Made by a program: the position numbers and the translations under genes. A DNA stretch of 64,000 nt, taken from JAPLSN01 sp964482955 (GTDB taxonomy: Bacteria > Spirochaetota > Spirochaetia > Treponematales > UBA12059). Below, piece after piece: positions 48,201 to 55,798 of this stretch. Position 1 is the stretch's first letter. Each line of letters starts with the position of its first letter. The DNA is taken from the NCBI GenBank assembly GCA_964482955.1, contig CAYZZW010000011.1:3684-67683 (forward strand), given 5' to 3'. The notes under the pieces were generated by a model. That model ran no database searches. It had not been told where the DNA came from and was given only the letters and a program-made list of their open reading frames with translations.

Positions 48201-49584
48201 CGCCGACTGCGCCTTGCCTGAGGATGCCCGCGTCGAGACGGAAGGACACCGAGGACCCCGAAAGTCCCGCTTCGAGCGTGAGGGGACCGTAAACGGCGTC
48301 GCCGAACCGGATGCGGTCGCCGAACACGTAGTACTCGGAATCGCGCCCGAACAGCCGCAATTCGGTTTCGAGGCGGTTCGGCATGGACGCGGTGCCGTAG
48401 TCGACCGCGAGCGCGAGATCGACCGCCCGGTCCGCGAGCGAAACCGTTCCGCCGACTGACAGGGAACCGCGGGGCGAGCTGGCCACGAACCGGTCGAGCG
48501 AGGCGACGCCGCGCTCGAGGGACGCTTCGAGCGAATAGGCGAAGGTGTCCTCGAGTTCCGGCACCGCGACGACGCTCTCGAAGCCGAGGGCGATCTTCGT
48601 GCCGTCGGCGCTGCCGTCGGTGTCGACGCGGATCTTGCCCGAGTAGGTCGAGTCTACGAAACGGCGGACCACGCGGTCGGCCCTCGACACGCGGACGATG
48701 GTCGAAGGCTTGAAGCGCTCGAAGGCGAAATCGGCGACGGCGCGACGCGCGGCCGTATCGTACGACACGGTGAAATCGAGCGGGGTGCCGTCGCGCATCT
48801 TGCGGAGCTCGACCGAGCCTCCGCGCGCGAGGACGACGAAGCCCTGTTCCTTGACGCCGACCGTCCCCGAATCGAAGGCCGTGCGCACGTTGAGGCGGGC
48901 TTCGGAAAAATCCTCCTTGATGTCGCCGGACAGCGAGACGGGCAATTCCGCGGCGAAGGCGGGCGCCGACCCGGAACCCGTGTAGGCCTTCACCGCCGCT
49001 CGGGCGCTGACCGACAGCGCGCCGTCCCGGAGGGCGGCGTCGCCGTAAGGCATCGCGAGCGATACGGTCAGGGCGCCGACTTCGAGTTCGGCGCGGGCGT
49101 TCCGCACGGTGACGGTGAGGTCGGACGACGGTTTCGCGGGGCCGCCGGGGGATCGGGATACCGCTTCGCGGATCTTCCCGACGATCGAGGCGATCGAGTC
49201 GAGGCCGCCGTCGCGGTCGAGGGAGCAGTCGAGACCGTCCACGAGCACGCCCTCGAGAACTGCTTCGCCCCGCAGGAGGAAACCGGCCAGGTCGAAACGG
49301 AGTTCGACCCGGTCGGCTTCCGCGCGCGCGCGGCCGTCGGTGGAGGAAACGCGGACGCCGCGGAGCACGAGCGTGCGCAGGAGGGAGGGACGCGCGGAAT
49401 CGTAGGCGATCGACACGCCGTAACCGCGCTCGACGCCCTCGCGGAGCATCGTCGCGACCGCCCGGGTGGCCGAGGCGGCCAGCTCCGAGTAGCGCCGGAC
49501 GGACAGTCCGGAACCGACGAGGGCGAGCGCCGCGACGAGGAACAGCACGGCGCGTCGGGGCGATCCCGTCCGGACGGCCGTCAT
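45265..49584 (-). CDS. TamB-like (AsmA/DUF490) inter-membrane protein
   Basis: 1439 residues. One N-terminal membrane anchor (RRAVLFLVAALALVGSGLSV), then a very long run of beta-strand repeats without Cys, typical of the lipid-transport grooves of TamB/YhdP proteins, and a C-terminal TamB domain (NVEVFFPSKEFPVILGQTDPSS, GEYFLDGNVAMRGGELFYLQR, IQSELGFEWSTPLFTLDWRMRPE). It probably moves phospholipid to the outer membrane and works with the neighbouring BamA, as in diderms that lack TamA. The gene ends in SFYWKFSF. A promoter was not clear. Confidence 0.88.
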   Translation of the reverse strand: MTAVRTGSPRRAVLFLVAALALVGSGLSVRRYSELAASATRAVATMLREGVERGYGVSIAYDSARPSLLRTLVLRGVRVSSTDGRARAEADRVELRFDLAGFLLRGEAVLEGVLVDGLDCSLDRDGGLDSIASIVGKIREAVSRSPGGPAKPSSDLTVTVRNARAELEVGALTVSLAMPYGDAALRDGALSVSARAAVKAYTGSGSAPAFAAELPVSLSGDIKEDFSEARLNVRTAFDSGTVGVKEQGFVVLARGGSVELRKMRDGTPLDFTVSYDTAARRAVADFAFERFKPSTIVRVSRADRVVRRFVDSTYSGKIRVDTDGSADGTKIALGFESVVAVPELEDTFAYSLEASLERGVASLDRFVASSPRGSLSVGGTVSLADRAVDLALAVDYGTASMPNRLETELRLFGRDSEYYVFGDRIRFGDAVYGPLTLEAGLSGSSVSFRLDAGILRQGAVGGEDEAAATELAGIALEGILDLQGPSILVDANVEPVTLGELGLGALLPAESPYRSALEGATVSGKASFASDFRDFSYNTRNLVIAAGGDGSAYAVVTANGTSETLSVGEFFVSAFGRNVAGSGHAVFGPDSADFSVDATLDGIAHRLRGYVAGGSVSVEGDYGFSLSASSDGGALVASARADALPVDALGEVLLLAFDLDARFADPGDWDLAFRDCAIRSAKGDASVIPEISFSGTADDSSLAIDDLAVRDRHSSLAGTLSADWDIRAEGGSAVSCAVELASAAGERYRADATLSPDAVEAFVDFRNAAVARLSAGSVSGLGSGTVRISGKPDAPRVDFDFGVKDGAWVGLPVSLSIKGAYTGSTLTLSGSTARLGGFLLDGFGASLDVASGALRLSSIFSAKTGRRSIDSWFELEGLCAFETIPGRNGVSLASLGLSGRIENLAAERGAFAPLSLSFEDGLFSMEAGHGRELVASLGADGSVAARLADTLPVSFDAKGYVRPDAVSLRFDSVRLDLGTVGAHLSIPVIAIDGGLCEGWLAVEGNPRDPDFSGSLSITDGFMTVPDYALDRIGPVGADVVVSEKTFTISDDDIPVGKDGRVAARFDAALERWSLERFDVSVKSVEGTLVRGRTGIIPWLDVTGLCSLDLGISWLDRTLSVTGAFFVPNAEVLIRPEPVKAASGPNLFDFRVDVTARTGKNVEVFFPSKEFPVILGQTDPSSSVRFHGDSSLGEYFLDGNVAMRGGELFYLQRNFFIKDATIKFAENKDKFDPRVSLKAELRTRNENGPVTIFVSAENSSLIDLNPTISSSPTLSTAEIAAMMGQDFLAMREDGSINVVSAMLNASEFLPQLNFVRVFERNVKDALGLDLFYVKTQVLQRWLLDASNIGVDAYPDATLEDYFDQTAIYAGKYVGDDVFVEGVLFLQKNPLEQQGGLTIQSELGFEWSTPLFTLDWRMRPEHPDTLFLSDQTFSFYWKFSF

Positions 49585-49611
49585 GCCGCGGCCCCGGAGC
49601 GGAAACCCCGC

Positions 49612-49640
49612 TTGTCCCGGACCGCGCGCTCGTTTAGAAT
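49612..49640 (+). promoter_or_regulatory. Predicted promoter of tmk, leaderless arrangement
   Basis: -35 TTGTCC (49612-49617), 17-base spacer, -10 TAGAAT (49635-49640), nine bases, then the tmk ATG at 49650. No ribosome site. It lies in the 65-base gap with the divergent tamB. Confidence 0.6.
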
Positions 49641-49649
49641 CGCGGCACG

Positions 49650-50282
49650 ATGGATATCAATGGAAGAAACGCGAACGTCATACGGGGTTTCGTCGTGTTC
49701 GAGGGGATCGACGGCACGGGTACCACGACCCAGCTCCGACTGCTCGAAGCGAGGCTGTCCCGCGCGGGCCGCGCCGTCTGGACCACCGCCGAGCCGACCG
49801 ATTCCCCGATCGGCTCCCTGATCCGGCGCGTGCTCAAGGGCGAAATCCGGGTCCACCCCGACACGGTCGCGCGGCTCTTCGCGGCGGACCGCGGCGAACA
49901 CCTCTTCGGGAAGGACGGCATCGTCGAGCGGACCGCGCGCGGCGAACTCGTCGTGTGCGACCGCTACCTCTTCTCGTCGCTCGCGTACCAAGGGGTCTCC
50001 TGCGGCGACGGACTGCCGCGGGCGCTCAATGCGGACTTTCCCCTGCCGGAACTCGTCTTCCATTTCAGGATCGATCCGAGCTCGTCGTTCGAGCGCGTGA
50101 AGGCCCGCGGCGACCTGGACATCTACGAACGGCTCGAATTCCAGCATCGGGTGTCCGAAGCATACGGGCGGGTGTTCGGGGAATTCGCGGGCTGCGGCAT
50201 GCGGATCGTCGAGATCGACGCGGCCCTGCCGATCGCGGCCGTCGCCGAGGCGGTGGCTCGCGAAGTCGACATCATCGCCTGA
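49650..50282 (+). CDS. tmk: dTMP kinase with atypical P-loop
   Basis: Phosphorylates dTMP to dTDP. 210 residues with FVVFEGIDGTGTTTQLRLLE, where the P-loop Lys-Ser/Thr of GxxGxGKS/T reads Thr-Thr, then TTAEPTDSPIGSLIRRVLKG, AADRGEHLF and the VCDRYLFSSLAYQG DRY motif. The loss of the Walker Lys is a trait I recall from spirochaete dTMP kinases (GTGTTxQ). The ATG is nine bases from a -10 box. The downstream gene at 50337 is probably cotranscribed. Confidence 0.92.
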   Translation: MDINGRNANVIRGFVVFEGIDGTGTTTQLRLLEARLSRAGRAVWTTAEPTDSPIGSLIRRVLKGEIRVHPDTVARLFAADRGEHLFGKDGIVERTARGELVVCDRYLFSSLAYQGVSCGDGLPRALNADFPLPELVFHFRIDPSSSFERVKARGDLDIYERLEFQHRVSEAYGRVFGEFAGCGMRIVEIDAALPIAAVAEAVAREVDIIA

Positions 50283-50336
50283 AATCGTCGCCTTGCCGTA
50301 CAGCGGAGACCTCCCCGCGCCGATACTGATAACGAG

Positions 50337-50933
50337 ATGAAACGCACGGCCGCGCTTTCGATCGTCCTCGCCCTCGTCGGCGGGATGGTAGCAGGATACC
50401 CCGTTTACTTCAAGGAGCAGTACTGGAAGCTGTTCCATACCCACTACATACAATATCCCGACGACGCCGTGGAAAACATCTACTGGCTCGAGCAGGCCAA
50501 GAACGCGGCGTTCTGCAATCCGCTCAACGCGCTCGCGAAGATCGAGAACGAGCGCCAGTGGGAACGCTACCGCTACCTCGTCGACATGCACATCGCGCTC
50601 AAGCTGATCGAACAGCATCTGCGCCTCGGTTCCAAGTACGACAAGCGCGTCGCCTACTTCTACAACGCGCTGTGGAAGGACCAGAACCTCGAAAGCCTCA
50701 AGACCGCCGAAACCTGCTACCGCGCCGCCCTCGCCTACTGGCCCGAAGCCAAGGCCCTCGCCGAAAAGGCGATGAAGCTGCGCTTCGTCAACGTCGAAGG
50801 CGCGACGGCATGGGCGGACGAGGCGTTCCGGATCGTCTCGGGAGAGCTCGACTACGCGGACATCATCGCGGACGAACTGGCCCGCGTGGCGCGGGTCCGG
50901 GCGGCGTTCGAGGCGATGGATTTCACGTACTGA
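50337..50933 (+). CDS. Conserved hypothetical protein with N-terminal membrane segment
   Basis: 198 residues. Residues 5-25 (AALSIVLALVGGMVAGYPVYF) are a signal anchor or signal peptide; the remainder is helical and rich in Tyr, Trp and charged residues (KEQYWKLFHTHYIQYPDDAVENIYW, LVDMHIALKLIEQHLRLGSKYDK, KTAETCYRAALAYWPEAKAL), in TPR-like hairpins. The high aromatic content is unlike its neighbours and suggests constraint. It lies 54 bases after tmk. I recall similar proteins in spirochaetes but no function. Confidence 0.75.
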   Translation: MKRTAALSIVLALVGGMVAGYPVYFKEQYWKLFHTHYIQYPDDAVENIYWLEQAKNAAFCNPLNALAKIENERQWERYRYLVDMHIALKLIEQHLRLGSKYDKRVAYFYNALWKDQNLESLKTAETCYRAALAYWPEAKALAEKAMKLRFVNVEGATAWADEAFRIVSGELDYADIIADELARVARVRAAFEAMDFTY

Positions 50934-51080
50934 CGCCGATTCCAAGCGCTCCTCCATTCCCCGCCTCTGATCCGTCCCGCGCCCCGAACCCATGACCGAC
51001 ATCGCGATCGACCGATGGTTTGCCGGACTTGTCCGACGGCTCATAGAAAACGAGGCAAGCCGTTCGAAGGTTACCGCCCG
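50934..51080. other. Short intergenic stretch, no feature seen
   Basis: Between the end of the 50337 gene and the terminator at 51081. I found no promoter, hairpin or reading frame worth calling. Confidence 0.6.
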
Positions 51081-51111
51081 AAAAAAAAGGAGCGGTTCCG
51101 CGACCGCTCCT
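51081..51111 (-). terminator. Intrinsic terminator after the SPOR-domain gene
   Basis: Minus strand: nine-base perfect stem AGGAGCGGT / ACCGCTCCT with loop CGCGGA, followed by eight U. It lies 37 bases past the stop at 51148. Confidence 0.92.
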
Positions 51112-51147
51112 CCGTCATGCCACGCGTGGCTCGCCCAGGCGAGACCG

Positions 51148-53079
51148 TCACTCCCCGACGCGCACGAAGGCGTCCTTGAAGCCGGCGGCCTTGATCCGTA
51201 CGAGGATGACGCCGCTTTCGTCGCGCTTCACCGGCCCGACGTACAGGCGGTACATCGTTCCCGCCTTGACGGTCACGGTCTCCACCACCAGCGCGAGAGC
51301 CGGTTCCACCGTGGCGGCGGCGGCGTTCACGGCCGCGATGTTCTTGTACGCGCCGAGCTGGATGTAGTGCTTGCCTTTTTCCAGCTTCGCGATCGGTACC
51401 GCGCGGGTCGACCCGGTCGCGGCGGCCTGGGGAGACGCGGCGGGCGCGGTTTCAGCCGGTCGCGTCGCGGCGGGCGTACCGGATTCGGGCGGACGTTCGC
51501 GCGAAGGTTCGAGCGTCGCGTCCACCGGTCCCGGACCCGCGGAGGGTTTCGAGCCCGCGGCCACGGCGGGTTCCTGGGGAGTCGCCGCCGGCGCGCCCTG
51601 CTTCCTGGCCTGGGGCTTGTCGCCGTTGACCACGGCCGGACGCTCTTCGGGCACGAGTTCCGCGTCGTCGAGCTTCCGTTCGGGAGCCTTCGCGGCGCCG
51701 GCCGGTCCGGATTCGAGCACGGAAGGCGTCTCTTCGGGCGTGAGCTGGGCTTCGGCCAGACCGGCGCCGTTTTCGCGGGCATAGCGTGCGGGAGCCCGGC
51801 CGTATGCGATCGCGTCGCTGGCCTTTTCGTCGAGTTCGATATCGCCTTCGGCCAGCGAGAGCTCCGGCGTCGAGATTTCGGGCTTCGTCATGGAAGCGAT
51901 CACGACTTCGGGCAGCTCGTCGGGCACCAGTTCGGGTTCGGCGAGGGCGGCTTCCCGCTCCAGCGCGCTCTTTTCCGGAGTCTCGTAGCCAACGGCGACA
52001 GCGCTCTGGTCCTTGATTTCGGGCTGGTCGAGCGCTTCCGCGTATCCCGCCGTTTCAGCGGCGCCGTCGGGGCGCTCGTTCGCGTACGCGTCGGGAGGCG
52101 TTTCCTCGTACATGCCCGGATCGTCCAGTTCGCCCGCGTAGGACGCGGCCACGGGCGACGACGAGTTGCGCTCGAAGGCTTCGGCCCGTTCTTCGGCGCG
52201 CGTGGCGGGATCGCCGAGGGCGGTTTCCGTGGCGCCGCGCTCCCTCCGGTCGGGCTCGCGCAGGTCGATGACGTCGGGCCGGCTTTCGGGCGTGCCATAC
52301 CGCGCCGGCACGACGGGCGGCTCGCGCTTGACGGGGGCTTCGTCCGGCTGCGGCAAGGTCTGCTTCGCGGCCGGGGGCGGCGTTTCCGCGGTTCCCGTCG
52401 CGCTCGCCTGCCTGACCGGCGGCTCTTCGAGTCCGCGGGACGAGGGCGCCTGGTTGAGTTGCGCGGGTTCCTTTTTCTGTATCGAGTCGGGCGTTTCCGC
52501 GCCCTGCTTGGCGACTTCGGGTTGCTTGGCGGTTTCCGGCTGCTTCGCGGTTTCGGGTTGCTTGGCGGTTTCAGGTTGCTTCGCGACTTCGGGCTGCTTC
52601 GCCGTTTCGGGCGGCTGGGTCGTTTCCGCGGCGGAAGGCGCCTGCCCGCTTTCGGGCGCCGCGCCGCTCGTGGCCGGACGCTTGGCGTAGAGTTTGGGAT
52701 TGAAGTCGGGATCCACCGTCTCCGTGGACGGGGTTCCGGTCTGCGGCCCGAGCTGGCTCGCGTCCTGCGGAGAACCGACCCGCACGCGCGCCATGGTGCC
52801 GGGCTGGATGCCGAGCGCCTGCGCGGCTTCAGGCGACAGGACCATGAAGACGCCCGTGCCGTCGACGCCGCGCGTGACGATCACGGTGACGGACTTGCCG
52901 TTTTCCACGTTCACGACTTCCACCGCCGTGTTCCGCGCGAAGGAGTTGCACGCCGCGTAGTAACCCGAAGCGGGGAAATCCCCGTACGAACTCATCATCG
53001 CGCTGCCTTCCCACGTGGCGGCGGAGGCGACGAGGACGACAAGCGCCGCGCCGAGCGCGGACAGGACCGTTCGCTTCAT
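51148..53079 (-). CDS. Exported protein with RlpA-like DPBB domain and C-terminal SPOR domain
   Basis: 643 residues from ATG 53079, preceded by AAAGGA. Signal peptide (TVLSALGAALVVLVASAA), then at about 25-100 a double-psi beta-barrel like RlpA (AVEVVNVENGKSVTVIVTRGVDGTGVFMVLSPEAAQALGI). The His expected of RlpA lytic enzymes (AAHxT) reads AACNS here, so it is probably not a transglycosylase. A long Pro/Glu/Ala region holds hexapeptide repeats (KQPETA) and degenerate xELVPEExPxVV repeats. The last 75 residues form a SPOR domain (KHYIQLGAYKNIAAVNAAAATVEP...), which binds denuded septal peptidoglycan. Overlaps no neighbour; 11 bases after the 53091 gene. Confidence 0.82.
   Translation of the reverse strand: MKRTVLSALGAALVVLVASAATWEGSAMMSSYGDFPASGYYAACNSFARNTAVEVVNVENGKSVTVIVTRGVDGTGVFMVLSPEAAQALGIQPGTMARVRVGSPQDASQLGPQTGTPSTETVDPDFNPKLYAKRPATSGAAPESGQAPSAAETTQPPETAKQPEVAKQPETAKQPETAKQPETAKQPEVAKQGAETPDSIQKKEPAQLNQAPSSRGLEEPPVRQASATGTAETPPPAAKQTLPQPDEAPVKREPPVVPARYGTPESRPDVIDLREPDRRERGATETALGDPATRAEERAEAFERNSSSPVAASYAGELDDPGMYEETPPDAYANERPDGAAETAGYAEALDQPEIKDQSAVAVGYETPEKSALEREAALAEPELVPDELPEVVIASMTKPEISTPELSLAEGDIELDEKASDAIAYGRAPARYARENGAGLAEAQLTPEETPSVLESGPAGAAKAPERKLDDAELVPEERPAVVNGDKPQARKQGAPAATPQEPAVAAGSKPSAGPGPVDATLEPSRERPPESGTPAATRPAETAPAASPQAAATGSTRAVPIAKLEKGKHYIQLGAYKNIAAVNAAAATVEPALALVVETVTVKAGTMYRLYVGPVKRDESGVILVRIKAAGFKDAFVRVGE
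52505..52612. repeat. 18-base tandem repeat (six copies) in the SPOR-protein gene
   Basis: Six in-phase units of the form TGCTTsGCGrytTCrGGy, coding on the minus strand for QPETAK or QPEVAK. Units differ only at a few positions, so they are recent or homogenised copies. Confidence 0.9.
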
Positions 53080-53090
53080 GCTGATTCCTT

Positions 53091-53615
53091 TCATGAACCG
53101 GACCCGGACTCTCCCGAGCCCGATCCGCCCATGGACGGCAAAGCCGCTTCGACTATTCGACGCCCGTAGTCCGTCATGACCCGCGGGCTCGCGTTGATGG
53201 TTTCCGAAACGTCCGGAGGACCGTCGAGCTTCCCTTCGGAGACGATTCGAGCGTCCCGAAGCGATACGACGCGCCAGCGCGCCGCGTACGGCAGTTCGAC
53301 GCGACCGTCGAGCTTCGAGGGACGATAGGTCAGCTCGAGCGCGAAAAGGTAATCGGCGGCGCCATCCCGGGCGGCGACGACCGCGAAGGCGGGAGCGTCG
53401 AAGACCGCGCGATCGCCTTCGATCGAATCGGCGTTCGTGGCGATGTAGCCCGCGGCGAACAGCGCGTCGAGGCAACCGCCGACGATCCGGTCCGTGTACG
53501 GCGACACGGCGCCGCGCTTCGCGTCGAGCTCGACGGCGGCAACCGAGACGGTCTGGGCGCCGGCGGACGCGAGGGCGCACGCGGCGAGGGCATAAGCCAG
53601 GATACGTCGTTTCAT
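53091..53615 (-). CDS. Exported protein of unknown function
   Basis: 174 residues from ATG 53615. Signal peptide (RRILAYALAACALASAGAQ) then TVSVAAVELDAKRGAVSPYTDRIVGGCLDALFAAGYIATNAD..., a mixed alpha/beta domain with LFALELTYRPSK and RWRVVSLRDARIV, and a Gly/Ser-rich end (SMGGSGSGESGSGS). The layout, a variable 'TDRIVGGCLDALF' helix and an attached beta sheet, is reminiscent of periplasmic lipoproteins that sum or modify curli-type or ABC components, but I cannot name a family. It is followed after 11 bases by the SPOR gene, so the two probably act together at the wall. Confidence 0.65.
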   Translation of the reverse strand: MKRRILAYALAACALASAGAQTVSVAAVELDAKRGAVSPYTDRIVGGCLDALFAAGYIATNADSIEGDRAVFDAPAFAVVAARDGAADYLFALELTYRPSKLDGRVELPYAARWRVVSLRDARIVSEGKLDGPPDVSETINASPRVMTDYGRRIVEAALPSMGGSGSGESGSGS

Positions 53616-53707
53616 GATCTGCGGTACTCCGCTATCAATATCGACCTCCTGAGGCTCCGGAATTAGCGGGAAATCCGCGCTCACGTCCGGGACGCCCCGA
53701 TACCACA

Positions 53708-53713
53708 ATTATA
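53708..53713 (-). promoter_or_regulatory. Candidate -10 box for the 53615 gene
   Basis: Minus-strand TATAAT in an AT-rich patch 92 bases before the ATG. I find no good -35 at the right distance, so the call is weak. Confidence 0.35.
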
Positions 53714-53743
53714 TGGTAGAAACCGGAAAGAACGGGCATGGCG

Positions 53744-53773
53744 TTGCCCCGGAACCGCGCGGCGTGCTAGAGT
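53744..53773 (+). promoter_or_regulatory. Candidate promoter of the loaP-capD-degT-hydroxylase operon
   Basis: -35 TTGCCC (53744-53749), 18-base spacer, -10 TAGAGT (53768-53773), start near 53780, about 14 bases before the ATG at 53794. Confidence 0.4.
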
Positions 53774-53793
53774 CCGGACGGACACCGCGCACC

Positions 53794-54339
53794 ATGGAAT
53801 ACTACGCCATACAGGTTTTGACCCGACACGAGGACGATTTCGCGAGGGATCTCGCGCGCGTCGCCGGCGACGGCGTGGACATCGTCGTGCCGAAACGCGC
53901 CATGCCGATACGCCGGGGCGGCAAGACGAAACAGGAACTGCTGGCGGTCTTTCCGTCCTACGTGTTCGTCGGGCTCGAAAACCGGAACGCGTTTCCGGAG
54001 CTGCACTGGAAGGTCAAGCGGACGCGGTACTTCACCCGCATCCTGCCGAACAACCAGACCCAGAAACCCCTCGCCGGCGCGGATCTCCGCCTGCTCAACC
54101 ATTTCATGGCCCACGGCCGGCGTGCCGATATTTCTAAGGTGAAGTTCGACGTGGACAACCGCATCGTGGTGGTCGAAGGCCCGCTCAAGGGCATCGAGGG
54201 CTTCATCGTCAAGGTGGACCGCCGGAAAGGCCGCGCGAAGGTGCGTCTGGCCATGTGCGAAAACTCGTTCGCCTTCGACCTCGCGTTCAGCGAAGTGGAG
54301 CTCGCGGAAAAGGCAAAGGAACCCGGACATGGACAATGA
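53794..54339 (+). CDS. Specialised NusG paralogue, LoaP-like antiterminator
   Basis: 181 residues. NusG N-terminal domain (EYYAIQVLTRHEDDFARDL..., AVFPSYVFVGLE, RYFTRILPNN) and a C-terminal KOW domain (NRIVVVEGPLKGIEGFIVKVDRRKGRAKVRL). It is not the housekeeping NusG: the order of neighbours (no secE or rplK) and its position as first gene of a long operon with sugar-modifying genes fit the LoaP/RfaH class, which lets RNA polymerase read through terminators in long polysaccharide or natural-product operons. The ATG at 53794 is chosen because EYYAIQV is the domain start. Overlaps capD by 11 bases. Confidence 0.78.
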   Translation: MEYYAIQVLTRHEDDFARDLARVAGDGVDIVVPKRAMPIRRGGKTKQELLAVFPSYVFVGLENRNAFPELHWKVKRTRYFTRILPNNQTQKPLAGADLRLLNHFMAHGRRADISKVKFDVDNRIVVVEGPLKGIEGFIVKVDRRKGRAKVRLAMCENSFAFDLAFSEVELAEKAKEPGHGQ

Positions 54340-55798
54340 CGAAAGCCGCCGCGTCTTCATAGTGGGCGCCGGCTCCGCGGGTCGGGACATCGCCCGGGAA
54401 TTCGCGGAACGGAAGGCGCCCGGCCGCATCGTGGCCTTCCTCGACGACGATCACGCGAAGATCGGCACCGACGAACTCGGCATCCCCGTGATGGGGCCCA
54501 TCGCGCAGGTCGCCGCCCTCGTCCGCGCCGAGGCGGGCGACGTGGCGATCATCGCCATGCCGAGTTCCCCGAGCGCGGTGATCCGCCGCGTGTACTACGA
54601 CCTCCGCCGCGCGAATTTCCGCGCGATCCGCATCCTGCCCGGCATCGCGCAGGTCGTCGAAGGCGACGCGCGCCTCGTGCAGACCCGCGACATCGACCCG
54701 CAGGACCTCCTCGGACGGGACCCCGTGCGCATCGGGCTCGTGGAGAGCCTGTCGTACCTGAAGGGCAAGCGCGTCCTCGTCACCGGCTCGGGCGGCTCGA
54801 TCGGCTCCGAGCTGTCGCGCCAGCTCCTTTCAGGCGGCGTCGAGCGGCTCTACCTCCTCGGCCACGGCGAAAACTCCATTTACCAGATCGACCGCGAACT
54901 CGCGTCCCTCCGCGCGGGCGGCGTCGGCGTGTCCACCGCCGTCGTGCCCATCGTCGGCGAACTCAAGGACCGCGACTACGTCCGCCATCTCGTCGGAAAG
55001 CTCAAGCCCGACGCGGTCTTCCACGCCGCCGCCTACAAGCACGTGCCGCTCATGGAGGCGAATCCGCTCGCCGTCGTCGAGAACAACGTGCTCGGCACCC
55101 GCAACCTCGTCGAAGCCTGCGCCGAGTCCGGCGTCGGCCGCTTCGTCCTCGTGTCCACCGACAAGGCGGTGGATCCGATCTGCGTGTACGGCGCGACGAA
55201 GCTCCTGTCCGAGCGCATCGTCGCCGCCGCCGCGCGGACGGGCGGCCGGACGTCGTTCATGACGGTGCGCTTCGGCAACGTCCTCGGGTCGCGCGGCTCC
55301 ATCATCCCCCTGTTCACGGGTCAGATCGAACGCGGCGGCCCGGTGACCGTGACGCATCCGGACGCCGAGCGCTATTTCATGACGATACCCGAAGCCTGTT
55401 CGCTCGTGCTCAAGGCGGGCGGCGTCGGCGAGAACGGCGGCTCGTACGTGCTCGACATGGGCGCCCCCGTGCGCATCGCCGAACTCGCCGCCCAGCTCAT
55501 CCGCTTCCACGGCTTCGAGCCCGGCCGTGACATCCGCATCGACTACGTCGGGCTGCGGCCCGGCGAGCGCCTGACCGAGCGCCTCTCAGGCGACGACGAG
55601 ACCGTGGTCCCCACGGCGTATCCGGGCATCAACCGAATCGGGCGGCGCGAACCGGCTCCGGATCCGACGACGGCGATCGGCGAGCTCGAGCGGCTGTTCG
55701 CCTTCGATCCCGCGTCCCCCGACCGCTACCGCGACGAGACGGCGCTCCGCTCCATCCTCGCGCGGCACATCCCGACCCTCAAAGGCGGCACACGATGA
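54329..55798 (+). CDS. CapD/FlaA1-like nucleoside-diphosphate-sugar 4,6-dehydratase, short form
   Basis: 489 residues. An N-terminal Rossmann-like domain (VFIVGAGSAGRDIAREF, 7-110) that resembles the CoA-binding region of CapD proteins, but without the four membrane helices of full-length CapD, is followed by the short-chain dehydratase (about 150-420: GKRVLVTGSGGSIGSELSRQL, AAYKHVPLMEANP, FVLVSTDKAVDPICVYGATK, TVRFGNVLGSRGSIIP). The TDK...YGATK segment carries the active-site Lys of the family. It likely makes a 4-keto-6-deoxy sugar for the next enzyme. Confidence 0.88.
   Translation: MDNDESRRVFIVGAGSAGRDIAREFAERKAPGRIVAFLDDDHAKIGTDELGIPVMGPIAQVAALVRAEAGDVAIIAMPSSPSAVIRRVYYDLRRANFRAIRILPGIAQVVEGDARLVQTRDIDPQDLLGRDPVRIGLVESLSYLKGKRVLVTGSGGSIGSELSRQLLSGGVERLYLLGHGENSIYQIDRELASLRAGGVGVSTAVVPIVGELKDRDYVRHLVGKLKPDAVFHAAAYKHVPLMEANPLAVVENNVLGTRNLVEACAESGVGRFVLVSTDKAVDPICVYGATKLLSERIVAAAARTGGRTSFMTVRFGNVLGSRGSIIPLFTGQIERGGPVTVTHPDAERYFMTIPEACSLVLKAGGVGENGGSYVLDMGAPVRIAELAAQLIRFHGFEPGRDIRIDYVGLRPGERLTERLSGDDETVVPTAYPGINRIGRREPAPDPTTAIGELERLFAFDPASPDRYRDETALRSILARHIPTLKGGTR

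Noticed and set aside
52505..52612. Regular 18-base repeats resembling a CRISPR array
   Set aside because: No spacers; the units are contiguous, in frame and code for KQPETA repeats in the SPOR-domain protein.
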